Part shown: positions 57,440-64,000 of the stretch, in pieces
How positions within the stretch are numbered: the stretch's first letter is position 1
How the letters are laid out: each line of letters starts with the position of its first letter
Assembly: GCA_016703605.1 (NCBI GenBank)
Contig: JADJBU010000026.1
Span: 434,001-498,000 of the forward strand
DNA from: Candidatus Villigracilis adiacens
GTDB lineage: Bacteria; Chloroflexota; Anaerolineae; Anaerolineales; Villigracilaceae
Length of the DNA: 64,000 bases
Direction of reading: 5' to 3'
The notes under the pieces: generated by a model
The model's input: only the letters and a program-made list of their open reading frames with translations
Database searches by the model: none
Told to the model about the DNA's origin: nothing
Position numbers and translations under genes: made by a program

Positions 57440-58462
57440 ATGGATTTGACTCGACTCTCACGCCGCGACTTTCTCAAACTGACCGCCTCTGGCGCGCTCG
57501 GGCTTGTTCTCTCCGAGTTGGGTTTGGGCAACGCCTCAGCCGCCCCCCCCGCCTCGAAGGGACTCGCCCTCTTTAGCGGGGTCCCCATCTGGGACGCTCC
57601 CTCCGTCAAAGCCAACAAGATCGAGTTGATCGGCAAGGACCAGGTCTTCGACCTGCTCGGCGAGGTCCAGGGCGATTACTTCGACAACCCTCTCAACACC
57701 ACCTGGTACGAGGTTGACGGCGGCTACGTCTATTCCGCGCCCGTCATGCCAGTCGAGACAAATTATCAGAAACCCGTTTATCAAATCCCGCCCGAAGGTC
57801 AACTGGCGGAAGTCTCCGCGCCGTACAGCCTCACCTATCGCGCGCCGCTCATTCGCGCGCAGAACGCCCACCGCATCTACTACGAAACGACCCATTGGGT
57901 GAAGAAGATCATTATCGCGCGCGATGAAAAGAACGTCTTTTATGAAATCTACGATAAAGAGTTAAAAGAATCCTTCTTCGTCCCATCGTATAACATGCGC
58001 CTGATCCCAAACGAAGAATTGACCCAGCTATCGCCCGAAGTCCCCAACGAGGAAAAATTGCTGCATGTCGACCTCAAATCGCAGATGGTCGCCGCCTTCG
58101 AAGGCGAAAAGATCGTCCTTTCCGTGCGGTGCGCCAGCGGGCAGCGCGGCACCGATACGCCGATCGGCGAATGGACGACCTATCACAAGGGTCCCTCCAT
58201 TCACATGACCAACCGCGGCGATGCCGTGGCAAACATCTACAACCTGCCGGGTGTGCCATGGTGCTCGTTCTTCACCGGCTCCGGTCACGCCTTTCACGGC
58301 ACCTACTGGCATAACGACTACGGACGCCAGCGCAGCAACGGCTGCGTCAACCTGCCGTCGAAGATCGCCAAGTGGGTTTATCGCTGGACGAACCCCGTCG
58401 TGCCATATAACGTGGATTACCTGAACCAGCCCGGCGCAGGGACGAAGGTGGTGATTGAATGA
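57440..58462 (+). CDS. L,D-transpeptidase with Tat-type signal and SNGC variant
   Basis: A 340-residue paralog of the 56359 product. SRRDFLKLTASGALGLV is the Tat signal; the middle region shares RIYYETTHWVK with its neighbour. The active-site stretch is HAFHGTYWHNDYGRQRSNGCVNLPS: Cys is kept but SHGC is SNGC. The change of this His to Asn could lower or alter activity. A tandem duplication with divergence is likely. Confidence 0.92.
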   Translation: MDLTRLSRRDFLKLTASGALGLVLSELGLGNASAAPPASKGLALFSGVPIWDAPSVKANKIELIGKDQVFDLLGEVQGDYFDNPLNTTWYEVDGGYVYSAPVMPVETNYQKPVYQIPPEGQLAEVSAPYSLTYRAPLIRAQNAHRIYYETTHWVKKIIIARDEKNVFYEIYDKELKESFFVPSYNMRLIPNEELTQLSPEVPNEEKLLHVDLKSQMVAAFEGEKIVLSVRCASGQRGTDTPIGEWTTYHKGPSIHMTNRGDAVANIYNLPGVPWCSFFTGSGHAFHGTYWHNDYGRQRSNGCVNLPSKIAKWVYRWTNPVVPYNVDYLNQPGAGTKVVIE

Positions 58463-58511
58463 GTGCGAGGTTTGGCAGGAAAAATTTTGTAAGCCGAAAA
58501 GGATAAGAGAG

Positions 58512-59087
58512 ATGAACCCGATTTTCCAATTTAATCAGTATTTGCTCAAACGCCAGGTCTTTGCATTGGCAGGCAAGTTCCGCGTCTTCGACCCGGCAGG
58601 CAGGCTGCTCCTGTTCAGCGAACAGAAGATGTTCAAACTGCGCGAGGATATCCGCGTGTATTCCGATGAAAGCAAAACCCAGGAGGTGCTTGCCATCAAA
58701 GCCCGCCAGATCATAGACTTCTCCGCCGCCTTCGACGTGATCGACAGCGCCGGCGGTCAAAAGATCGGGGCGCTGCGCCGCAAGGGTTTCGCTTCGATGC
58801 TGCGCGACGAATGGGAGATCCTCGATGTCAACGACAATGTGCGCGGCAGGCTGTTCGAAGACAGCATGGGTCTTGCCATGCTTCGCCGCCTGCTCACCAA
58901 CCTCGTGCCGCAGAACTACGACCTGACCTTTGGCGAAACCCGCGTGGCAGATTACAAGCAGAACTTCAACCCCTTCACGTATGAATTGAACATCGACTTC
59001 AGCATGGATACCATCGGTCAACTCGACCGCCGTCTCGGCATCGCGGCTGGTATTTTGCTGGCGGCGATCGAGGGACGCCAGCAATAA
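58512..59087 (+). CDS. LURP-one-related/tubby-like protein
   Basis: A 191-residue soluble protein from MNPIFQFNQYLLKRQVF. Phrases such as LAGKFRVFDPAGRLLLFSEQKMFKLREDIRVYSDESKTQEVLAIKARQII and FDVIDSAGGQKIGALRRKGF form the barrel repeats of LURP-one/scramblase-like proteins. The bacterial function is unknown. It follows the transpeptidase cluster by 49 bp, with AAGAGAG before the ATG as a modest RBS. Confidence 0.72.
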   Translation: MNPIFQFNQYLLKRQVFALAGKFRVFDPAGRLLLFSEQKMFKLREDIRVYSDESKTQEVLAIKARQIIDFSAAFDVIDSAGGQKIGALRRKGFASMLRDEWEILDVNDNVRGRLFEDSMGLAMLRRLLTNLVPQNYDLTFGETRVADYKQNFNPFTYELNIDFSMDTIGQLDRRLGIAAGILLAAIEGRQQ

Positions 59088-59098
59088 AGAAAGCACAT

Positions 59099-59185
59099 GT
59101 GCGTCGCACCGGACTCACCAAGATTAATCCAACGGGCAGATTCGTCTTCTTAATGAGACAAGTCAACCCGTTTGGTGCGACGCAC
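59099..59185. repeat. GTGCGTCGCACC inverted repeat (copy 3)
   Basis: GTGCGTCGCACCGG (from 59099) mirrors TTTGGTGCGACGCAC (59171-59185). The inside contains CAACGGGCAGATTCG and AATGAGACAAGTCAACCCG, as in the copy at 29080. Confidence 0.75.
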
Positions 59186-59200
59186 TCCTGAATACCACCC

Positions 59201-59623
59201 ATGCCCCAACCCCTCTTCTCCGGTCTCATCGTGGACGAAAACGGTAATCTTGTGGGAACCGCCTCCATCGGCAGCGAACCCGCTTATGTGATAGACGATG
59301 CGGGATTCAAACGCCACATCCCCTCCGAGCAGGTGGACCGCGCCGTGCTGAACCAGATGGCAGGCATGATGAAAGGCAGCGAAGACCTGCTCTCCGACCA
59401 GGCTGCCAGGATGCTCGGTCAGGACGATCCCTTTTCGAAGGCGATGATCGAAAATCAATTGAAGAATATCGAGAAACAGTTCGACGCCGTCCTGCAAACC
59501 GGTTTTCCCGAAGATATGAGAGCGTATCTGGGAATGATGGGCTTCAAGGTGGTCATCAATTACCACGGTGAAGTCGTCCGCGTGGAACAGCCGGGCGCGG
59601 CACGAGATGAAGGCGATGAATAA
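59201..59623 (+). CDS. Hypothetical soluble protein
   Basis: A 140-residue acidic protein starting MPQPLFSGLIVDENGNLVGTASIGSEPAYVIDDAGF, a two-strand beta start, followed by amphipathic helices (AVLNQMAGMMKGSEDLLSDQAARMLGQDDPFSKAMIENQLKNIEKQFDAVLQ). I recognise no family. It lies alone between two palindromic repeats. Confidence 0.65.
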   Translation: MPQPLFSGLIVDENGNLVGTASIGSEPAYVIDDAGFKRHIPSEQVDRAVLNQMAGMMKGSEDLLSDQAARMLGQDDPFSKAMIENQLKNIEKQFDAVLQTGFPEDMRAYLGMMGFKVVINYHGEVVRVEQPGAARDEGDE

Positions 59624-59624
59624 A

Positions 59625-59657
59625 AAGCGACGGTCACCTTGATGGTGACCGTCGCTT
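59625..59657. terminator. GTGACGGTCACC palindrome (copy 4), terminator
   Basis: AAGCGACGGTCACC (59625-59638) mirrors GGTGACCGTCGCTT (59644-59657), followed by CGTTTT, between convergent genes. Confidence 0.8.
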
Positions 59658-59661
59658 CGTT

Positions 59662-60396
59662 TTACACCTTCTCCACCACCCAAAAATGGGATAAACCCAA
59701 TATCTTTAACGGCGTGGCTTCGGCAAATTGCAGCACGGCGCGGATAATTTTTCCAAAATTTCCCGTCCGGGCGATGATGTTATCGTACGCGCCGAAGATG
59801 ATCGCGCGCTCGATGAACCTGACGGGCAGGCCATCGAACAGTTTTTGCATGTCACGGCGGGAATAGACGCGCACATGCGGGGCGAGTTTGTCGCGCCAAA
59901 TTCTTGGCAGGTAATTCACGAAGGGTTTGTTGCCGAAGTAATATCTCCCTTTCCAAAAGATGCCGTGGGTCTCGACAGGATAGCCGCGGTTTGGGCAGAA
60001 GATCACGGCTCGCCCGCCCACTTTGAGCGCGCGCACCATTTCGGCAATCGCGGAGCGGTCATCCTGCACGTGTTCGATCACTTCATGGCTGAGGATCAGG
60101 TCAAACGTCAGGGAAGGAAGCGGGAGGAATTCCCCGGCGGCGTTGACGATCCTTTCGGAGTTGACGCGCGCTTCGCGGGCGCGGTCGAAATCGAATTCCA
60201 AACCGGTCACGTTGGCGCCGAGTCCGGTCATCTTTTCGACGTACATGCCCACCCCGCATCCGTTTTCAAGGACCCTGCCCCGCATCCGCTCCCCCGCAAA
60301 CTGCTCGATCATTTTCAAACGGCGCTTCTGCCCGTCGCGCCATACATACGAAGGTTCGCCGCGCAGCGCGGCTTTATCCATGTCTCTTTCTGTCAT
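59662..60396 (-). CDS. Class I SAM-dependent methyltransferase
   Basis: A 244-residue Rossmann-fold methyltransferase. Motif I is VLENGCGVGMYVEKM, followed by LEFDFDRAREA and SLTFDLILSHEVIEHVQDD, a UbiE/COQ5-like (Methyltransf_11) pattern. The C-terminal part (RVYSRRDMQKLFDGLPVRFIERAIIFG) is typical of sugar- or lipid-modifying relatives. Substrate not deducible. Confidence 0.88.
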   Translation of the reverse strand: MTERDMDKAALRGEPSYVWRDGQKRRLKMIEQFAGERMRGRVLENGCGVGMYVEKMTGLGANVTGLEFDFDRAREARVNSERIVNAAGEFLPLPSLTFDLILSHEVIEHVQDDRSAIAEMVRALKVGGRAVIFCPNRGYPVETHGIFWKGRYYFGNKPFVNYLPRIWRDKLAPHVRVYSRRDMQKLFDGLPVRFIERAIIFGAYDNIIARTGNFGKIIRAVLQFAEATPLKILGLSHFWVVEKV

Positions 60397-60581
60397 GGCG
60401 GCGATTATACCAACAGGTTTCCACCGTCTCCCGACGTTGGAGGTTCTTCAAAAATCAGTCAAAAGTCGGGAGACTTTTGATATGGTTTTTGCAAAGTCGC
60501 TTGGCATCCCTTTGAATTTGCAGCAAGGTTTAACGCGAAAAGCGCAATTTGGGCGAATTTACGCGAAAACCAATTAAGAAT

Positions 60582-60729
60582 TCACCTTACGCACCTGTGC
60601 TTCGACTACGTGGCGCTTCGAGCGCCACTCCGCTCAGCACGGCTGCCGCCCTGAGCGGAGCGACGAGTGTGAACGAGGAGCGCAGTCGAAGGGCATTTTG
60701 GGCTGTTAGGGTATTTTGCGTAAGGTGAG
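60582..60729. mobile_element. MITE-like element, copy 3 of 3 (inverse orientation to copy 1)
   Basis: Ends TCACCTTACGCA and TTGCGTAAGGTGAG. The interior is nearly the reverse complement of copy 1 (GAGCGCAGTCGAAGGGCATTTTGGGCTGTTAGGGTATTTTGCG against AATACTCTAACAGCCC). Confidence 0.78.
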
Positions 60730-60876
60730 TTAAGAAATTTGCGACATTCGCCTTTTCGCGCTAAGGTTTTCCTGACTTTGCAAAAGCCATGAGACTTTTG
60801 ACTCCATACCTTGCGCGTAAAAACCCTTCGTGCTAAAATCTCGCGCGTAAGGACAACCCAATAATGAAGTCGACCG

Positions 60877-60897
60877 GAAGTGGGTAGCCCCCACTTC
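60877..60897 (+). promoter_or_regulatory. Leader hairpin before nusA
   Basis: GAAGTGGG (60877-60884), loop TAGCC, CCCACTTC (60890-60897), 34 bp before the nusA start. Such a GAAGTGGG...CCCACTTC hairpin commonly precedes rimP-nusA operons; here it directly precedes nusA. RBS AAAGGAG lies 14 bp upstream of the ATG. Confidence 0.6.
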
Positions 60898-60931
60898 TTC
60901 GCTTTTTATAAAGGAGTTTTGGAGCAGTACG

Positions 60932-62800
60932 ATGGCTAAGAATGATTTTGCGCTGGCATTCAACGAAGTGCTGGAAGAAAAACAACTCGCCAAGGATGTG
61001 GTCGTCTCGGCAATCGAGTCGGCGATGGTCTCGGCATATCGGCGCGCCGTGGGAGCATCCGCTGCCCAGCATGTCGAGGCGAAACTCGACCCCGAAACGG
61101 GGATCGTCACCGTCTTCGCGGAAAAGGAAGTGGTCGAAGACAGCGTGGTGGACGAACGCACCGAAGTACTGGTGGACGATGCCCGCAAGGTGAACCCCGA
61201 AGCCCAGCCCGGCGACATGGTGATTGTCGAAAGCACCCCCGCCGATTTTGGGCGTGTCGCCGCGCAAACCGCCCGGCAGGTGATTCAACAACGCATCCGC
61301 GAGGCGGAACGCTCGAATCAGATGGAGTATTACCAGCGCCAGGAAGGCGAGATCGTCTCCGGTCTGGTGCAGGCGATCAACGCGCAGGGCATTACCATCG
61401 GCTTGGAAATGAAAGCCGAGGGAACCATGCCCAACAACCAGCGCATCCCCGGCGAAAAACTAAAATTACACGACCGCGTCCGCGCTGTGGTGATCGAGGT
61501 CAAGGACGGCAACCGCGGCCCGCAGATCATCCTTTCGCGCGCGCATCGCAACTTTTTGCGCCGCCTGATGGAAAACGAAGTGCCGGAGATCTACCACGGT
61601 ATCGTTGAGATCCGCGCGATTGCCCGCGAACCCGGAGCGCGCGCCAAGGTGGCGGTCTCCGCCACCCAGCAGGGTATCGACCCGGTCGGCGCGTGCGTGG
61701 GGCAAAAGGGGGTGCGCATCCAGGCAATCGTCAAGGAACTGCACGACGAAAAGATAGACATCATCCTGTGGGATGCCGACCCGGTTGCATACATCTCCAA
61801 AGCCATCAGCCCGGCGCGGGTCAGCGGCGTGTATCTTTCCGAAGACGAGCATACCGCCACCGTCGTGGTCGGCGAAGACCAGCTCAGCCTTGCCATTGGG
61901 CGCGACGGGCAAAATGCGCGTCTCGCCGCCAAATTGACGGGCTGGCGCATTGACATCAAATCGCTGACCGAAGCCGCGGGCGATTCGCTCAACAAACTCA
62001 GGGGCGATGAAGAATTGCAAGGAATGTTGAAAACCGCCGTCGAAACCATGCCGCAGATCGAGGAAACGCTCGCCAAGAAAGCCGAGAGCCGCCCCATCAC
62101 CCCCGAGGAATATCACGCGCTCGAGCAGTTTGTAGACCGTGTCGAACGCCGCATGATCCTTGCCAGGGAGGAAGCCTCGCGCGTCGAAGACGAGCGCATC
62201 TCTGCCATCCGCGCCGAGATCCCCGTTTCGGCTTTCTCGATGCCGCTCTCCAATGCGTCTGAGATCAAGGAGCATGTCTTCAACATCCTGACCGAAGCCG
62301 GGTATGAGACCATCGGTCAATTGATGTTCGATCTGAAGACCGACCAGAACAAGGTGCTGGGCCTGGCGGGGATCGGCGCCAAGGCGATTCAAAACATCGA
62401 AGAGAGTATCGCGGCTCTGACCTTCCCCGAGCCTGCTCCCGCGCCCGAGGCTGTGGAATCAGCCCCGGCAGTGGAGGCGGTGGCAGAGTCGGCTGCGGTG
62501 GAGGAAACGCCCCCGGCGGAGAAAACAGCCGAAAGGAAGAAAGAACCGAAGCGCGTCGTCGAAGAACCGGAAGAGGACGGCGAAGTCTCGAAGGACGGAG
62601 TCAACCTCGACGAGTTGTTCTCGATCAAGCCTGAGATGTTCCAGGGCGCCGAAGGCACAGACGAGGAATCTGACGACAAGAAAAAAGGCAAGAAGGGTAA
62701 GAAGAAAGGCGTGGCGCTCGAGTTCGATGAGAAATTGGGCGAGGTCGTTTCGCGCAAGAAACACAAACGCGGCGACGGCGGCAGCGAAACTGAGTGGTAG
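60932..62800 (+). CDS. nusA: Transcription termination/antitermination factor NusA, with extended acidic/basic tail
   Basis: A 622-residue factor bound to RNA polymerase that modulates pausing and termination. The N-terminal domain starts NDFALAFNEVLEEKQLAKDVVVSAIESAMVSAYRRAVG. S1 (about 130-200), KH1 and KH2 (about 230-360: GACVGQKGVRIQAIVKEL, AIGRDGQNARLAAKLTGW) follow. After the core, a helix-hairpin-helix-like segment (about 445-495) precedes an unusual Glu/Lys/Ala-rich tail of some 120 residues. Typical NusA is 350-500 residues. Confidence 0.96.
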   Translation: MAKNDFALAFNEVLEEKQLAKDVVVSAIESAMVSAYRRAVGASAAQHVEAKLDPETGIVTVFAEKEVVEDSVVDERTEVLVDDARKVNPEAQPGDMVIVESTPADFGRVAAQTARQVIQQRIREAERSNQMEYYQRQEGEIVSGLVQAINAQGITIGLEMKAEGTMPNNQRIPGEKLKLHDRVRAVVIEVKDGNRGPQIILSRAHRNFLRRLMENEVPEIYHGIVEIRAIAREPGARAKVAVSATQQGIDPVGACVGQKGVRIQAIVKELHDEKIDIILWDADPVAYISKAISPARVSGVYLSEDEHTATVVVGEDQLSLAIGRDGQNARLAAKLTGWRIDIKSLTEAAGDSLNKLRGDEELQGMLKTAVETMPQIEETLAKKAESRPITPEEYHALEQFVDRVERRMILAREEASRVEDERISAIRAEIPVSAFSMPLSNASEIKEHVFNILTEAGYETIGQLMFDLKTDQNKVLGLAGIGAKAIQNIEESIAALTFPEPAPAPEAVESAPAVEAVAESAAVEETPPAEKTAERKKEPKRVVEEPEEDGEVSKDGVNLDELFSIKPEMFQGAEGTDEESDDKKKGKKGKKKGVALEFDEKLGEVVSRKKHKRGDGGSETEW

Positions 62801-62862
62801 AAACATGCCCGTTCTCCAACCTTCGAGTGGGGTTGTTTGGAGAGCGGGAGAGTTGAACGGAT

Positions 62863-63174
62863 GTGGCGAAAAAAACCGTGGTAGGACGCGTAAAACACAT
62901 TCCCCAGCGCACCTGTGTTGGCTGCCGGGAGGCGCTGGCAAAACGGCAACTGCTGAGGGTCGTCCGCACGGCTGATGGTGTGCGGTTGGATCCGACTGGG
63001 AAACTGGCGGGGCGCGGCGCCTACCTGCACGATAAACGCTCGTGCTGGGCGCGCGGATTGAAAGGCGCGCTGGCGCGCGCGTTGAAAACGGAATTGAGCA
63101 AGGAAGACCGCGCCCGTTTATTGGAATTCATGAATAGCCTGCCCGAGGCAGAGACAGACGGTTCAGCCATGTGA
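62863..63174 (+). CDS. ylxR: YlxR (DUF448) RNA-binding protein, GTG start
   Basis: A 103-residue nucleic-acid-binding protein: HIPQRTCVGCREALAKRQLLRVVRTADGVRLDPTGKLAGRGAYLHDKRSC is the YlxR signature (conserved RxCxGC, GRGAYL). It follows nusA by 62 bp and precedes infB, the usual order nusA-ylxR-infB. The start is the GTG at 62863; an out-of-frame ATG at 62861 overlaps it. Confidence 0.94.
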   Translation: MAKKTVVGRVKHIPQRTCVGCREALAKRQLLRVVRTADGVRLDPTGKLAGRGAYLHDKRSCWARGLKGALARALKTELSKEDRARLLEFMNSLPEAETDGSAM

Positions 63175-63249
63175 ACGACCAAGCCCCTCGCTCACATGCA
63201 ACCTGATTTACGCGACAGCAGACAAGTTTGAGATTGAAGGAGGTGGCTT

Positions 63250-64000
63250 ATGAGCAGTAATGGAAGCAGGATCGAAATACCCGCCAGCATTGTCGTGCGC
63301 GACCTGGCGCAGATGATCGAAAAAAGCCCGATCGACCTGATCAAAAAATTGATGACGAACGGCGTGATGGCGACCATCAACCAGGCGGTGGATTACGATA
63401 CCGCCGCAATTGTGGTCGCCGAGTATGGATTCGAAGCGGTGCCGGAGGCGGTGGAGGAAGAGGCGAAGGAAGAATCCGGCGAAGTGCCGATGTGGCGTCA
63501 GATGATCGCCGGGGAGGACAAGGCGCACTTGAAAGCCCGCCCACCGGTGGTGACGATTCTCGGTCATGTCGATCACGGCAAAACCAGCCTGCTGGACGCA
63601 ATCCGTTCGACGGATGTGGCGGCTGGCGAGGCGGGAGGCATTACCCAGCATATCGGCGCGTATCAAGTCGAAATGAAGGGACGTCTCATTACGTTTCTCG
63701 ATACGCCCGGTCACGCGGCGTTTACGCAGATGCGCGCGCGCGGCGCCCAGGGCGCGGATATCGTCATTTTGGTGGTGGCAGCCGACGACGGCGTGATGCC
63801 CCAGACAAGGGAAGCGATTGCCCACGCCAAAGCGGCGCGCGTGCCGATTGTGGTGGCGCTGAACAAGATCGACAAACCCAATGCCAACCCGGACCGCGTC
63901 AAACAACAACTCGCTGAAATGGAACTCGTCCCCGATGATTGGGGCGGCAATACCATGGTTGTGCCTGTCTCTGCCAAGCAGAAGAAGGGCATAGACGACC
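63250..64000 (+). CDS. infB: Translation initiation factor IF-2 (5' part, runs off the right edge)
   Basis: The first 250 codons of IF-2, which brings initiator tRNA to the ribosome. AGGAGG lies 5-8 bp before the ATG at 63250. IF2_N (about 8-60: IEIPASIVVRDLAQMIEKSPIDLIKKLMTNGVMATINQAVDYDTA) precedes the GTPase domain: G1 GHVDHGKTSLLD, G2-region GGITQHIGAY, G3 DTPGHAAFTQMRARG and G4 NKIDK. The N-terminal extension is short for IF-2, directly joining IF2_N to the GTPase. Confidence 0.96.
   Translation, partial: MSSNGSRIEIPASIVVRDLAQMIEKSPIDLIKKLMTNGVMATINQAVDYDTAAIVVAEYGFEAVPEAVEEEAKEESGEVPMWRQMIAGEDKAHLKARPPVVTILGHVDHGKTSLLDAIRSTDVAAGEAGGITQHIGAYQVEMKGRLITFLDTPGHAAFTQMRARGAQGADIVILVVAADDGVMPQTREAIAHAKAARVPIVVALNKIDKPNANPDRVKQQLAEMELVPDDWGGNTMVVPVSAKQKKGIDD

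Larger units (their letters stand above)
60397..60931. other. 535 bp repeat-rich leader region before nusA
   Basis: Contains a copy of the CGTCTCCCGACGTTGG family (60415-60482), the third MITE-like element (60582-60729) and the nusA leader hairpin (60877-60897). No gene supports itself here; in particular rimP, usually first in this operon, is absent. Confidence 0.75.

Overview
The window looks like a chromosomal segment of an uncultured Anaerolineae-type Chloroflexota. This rests on the sequence by eye and on family knowledge, not on a search. The signs are GC-rich genes, a recA, nusA-ylxR-infB, rpmB (four-Cys form) and rplI of that style, abundant 'TPTPT'-spaced lipoproteins, many L,D-transpeptidases, a giant GAF/PAS/HD-GYP sensor, and dense small palindromic repeats between and even inside genes.

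Layout. 0-10.5 kb: the 5' part of rplI (minus), a DivIC/FtsB-like protein, a GGDEF diguanylate cyclase overlapping lysA, and a divergent 1,826-residue HD-GYP sensor. 10.5-11.5 kb is non-coding and repeat-rich. 11.4-29.1 kb: an unusual accessory block of membrane redox genes. It holds an atypical 12-helix heme-copper-oxidase-like protein, a second COX1/NnrS-like protein, cytochrome b561, a NapH/NosR-like 4Fe-4S protein, a lipoprotein with two FmdE-like domains, a NirV-like SUMF lipoprotein, a heme O synthase, three Crp/Fnr regulators and several paralogous helix bundles. Its promoters carry dyads of two types (TTTGYC-N4-GNCAAA and TTTGTGATA-N-TTCACA) set about 30 bp apart. This block is the best candidate for an undescribed system; a nitrogen-oxide or anaerobic respiratory or detoxification role is an inference.

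29-42.6 kb: housekeeping genes (coiled-coil protein, coaD, recG, CPBP protease, DegV, PadR with HAAS membrane protein, FakA-like kinase with Asp23, rpmB, rpe, Ser/Thr kinase, diacylglycerol-kinase-like protein, SH3 protein). 42.7-50.4 kb: PPOX protein, a GIY-YIG-like protein, a PIN/UPF0175 toxin-antitoxin pair, two secreted lipoproteins (TolB-like propeller, M23 peptidase) and an AT-richer tandem duplication of one gene whose first copy is a pseudogene. 50.6-60.4 kb: recA, an Ig-like lipoprotein, a PD-(D/E)XK-like protein, then an envelope cluster (amidase plus four L,D-transpeptidases), a LURP-like protein and a methyltransferase. 60.4-64 kb: a repeat-rich leader, nusA, ylxR and the 5' part of infB, with rimP absent from its usual place.

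The DNA is heavily seeded with mobile-looking palindromes. A roughly 150 bp element with CTCACCTTACGCAA-type ends occurs three times. A roughly 100 bp element with TGTCa-type ends has landed inside lysA and inside a lipoprotein signal region without breaking the reading frame. Several other short palindrome families occupy intergenic gaps and probably act as terminators. A 127 bp run of pure G/C homopolymers at 55.25-55.38 kb looks like an assembly or base-calling problem.
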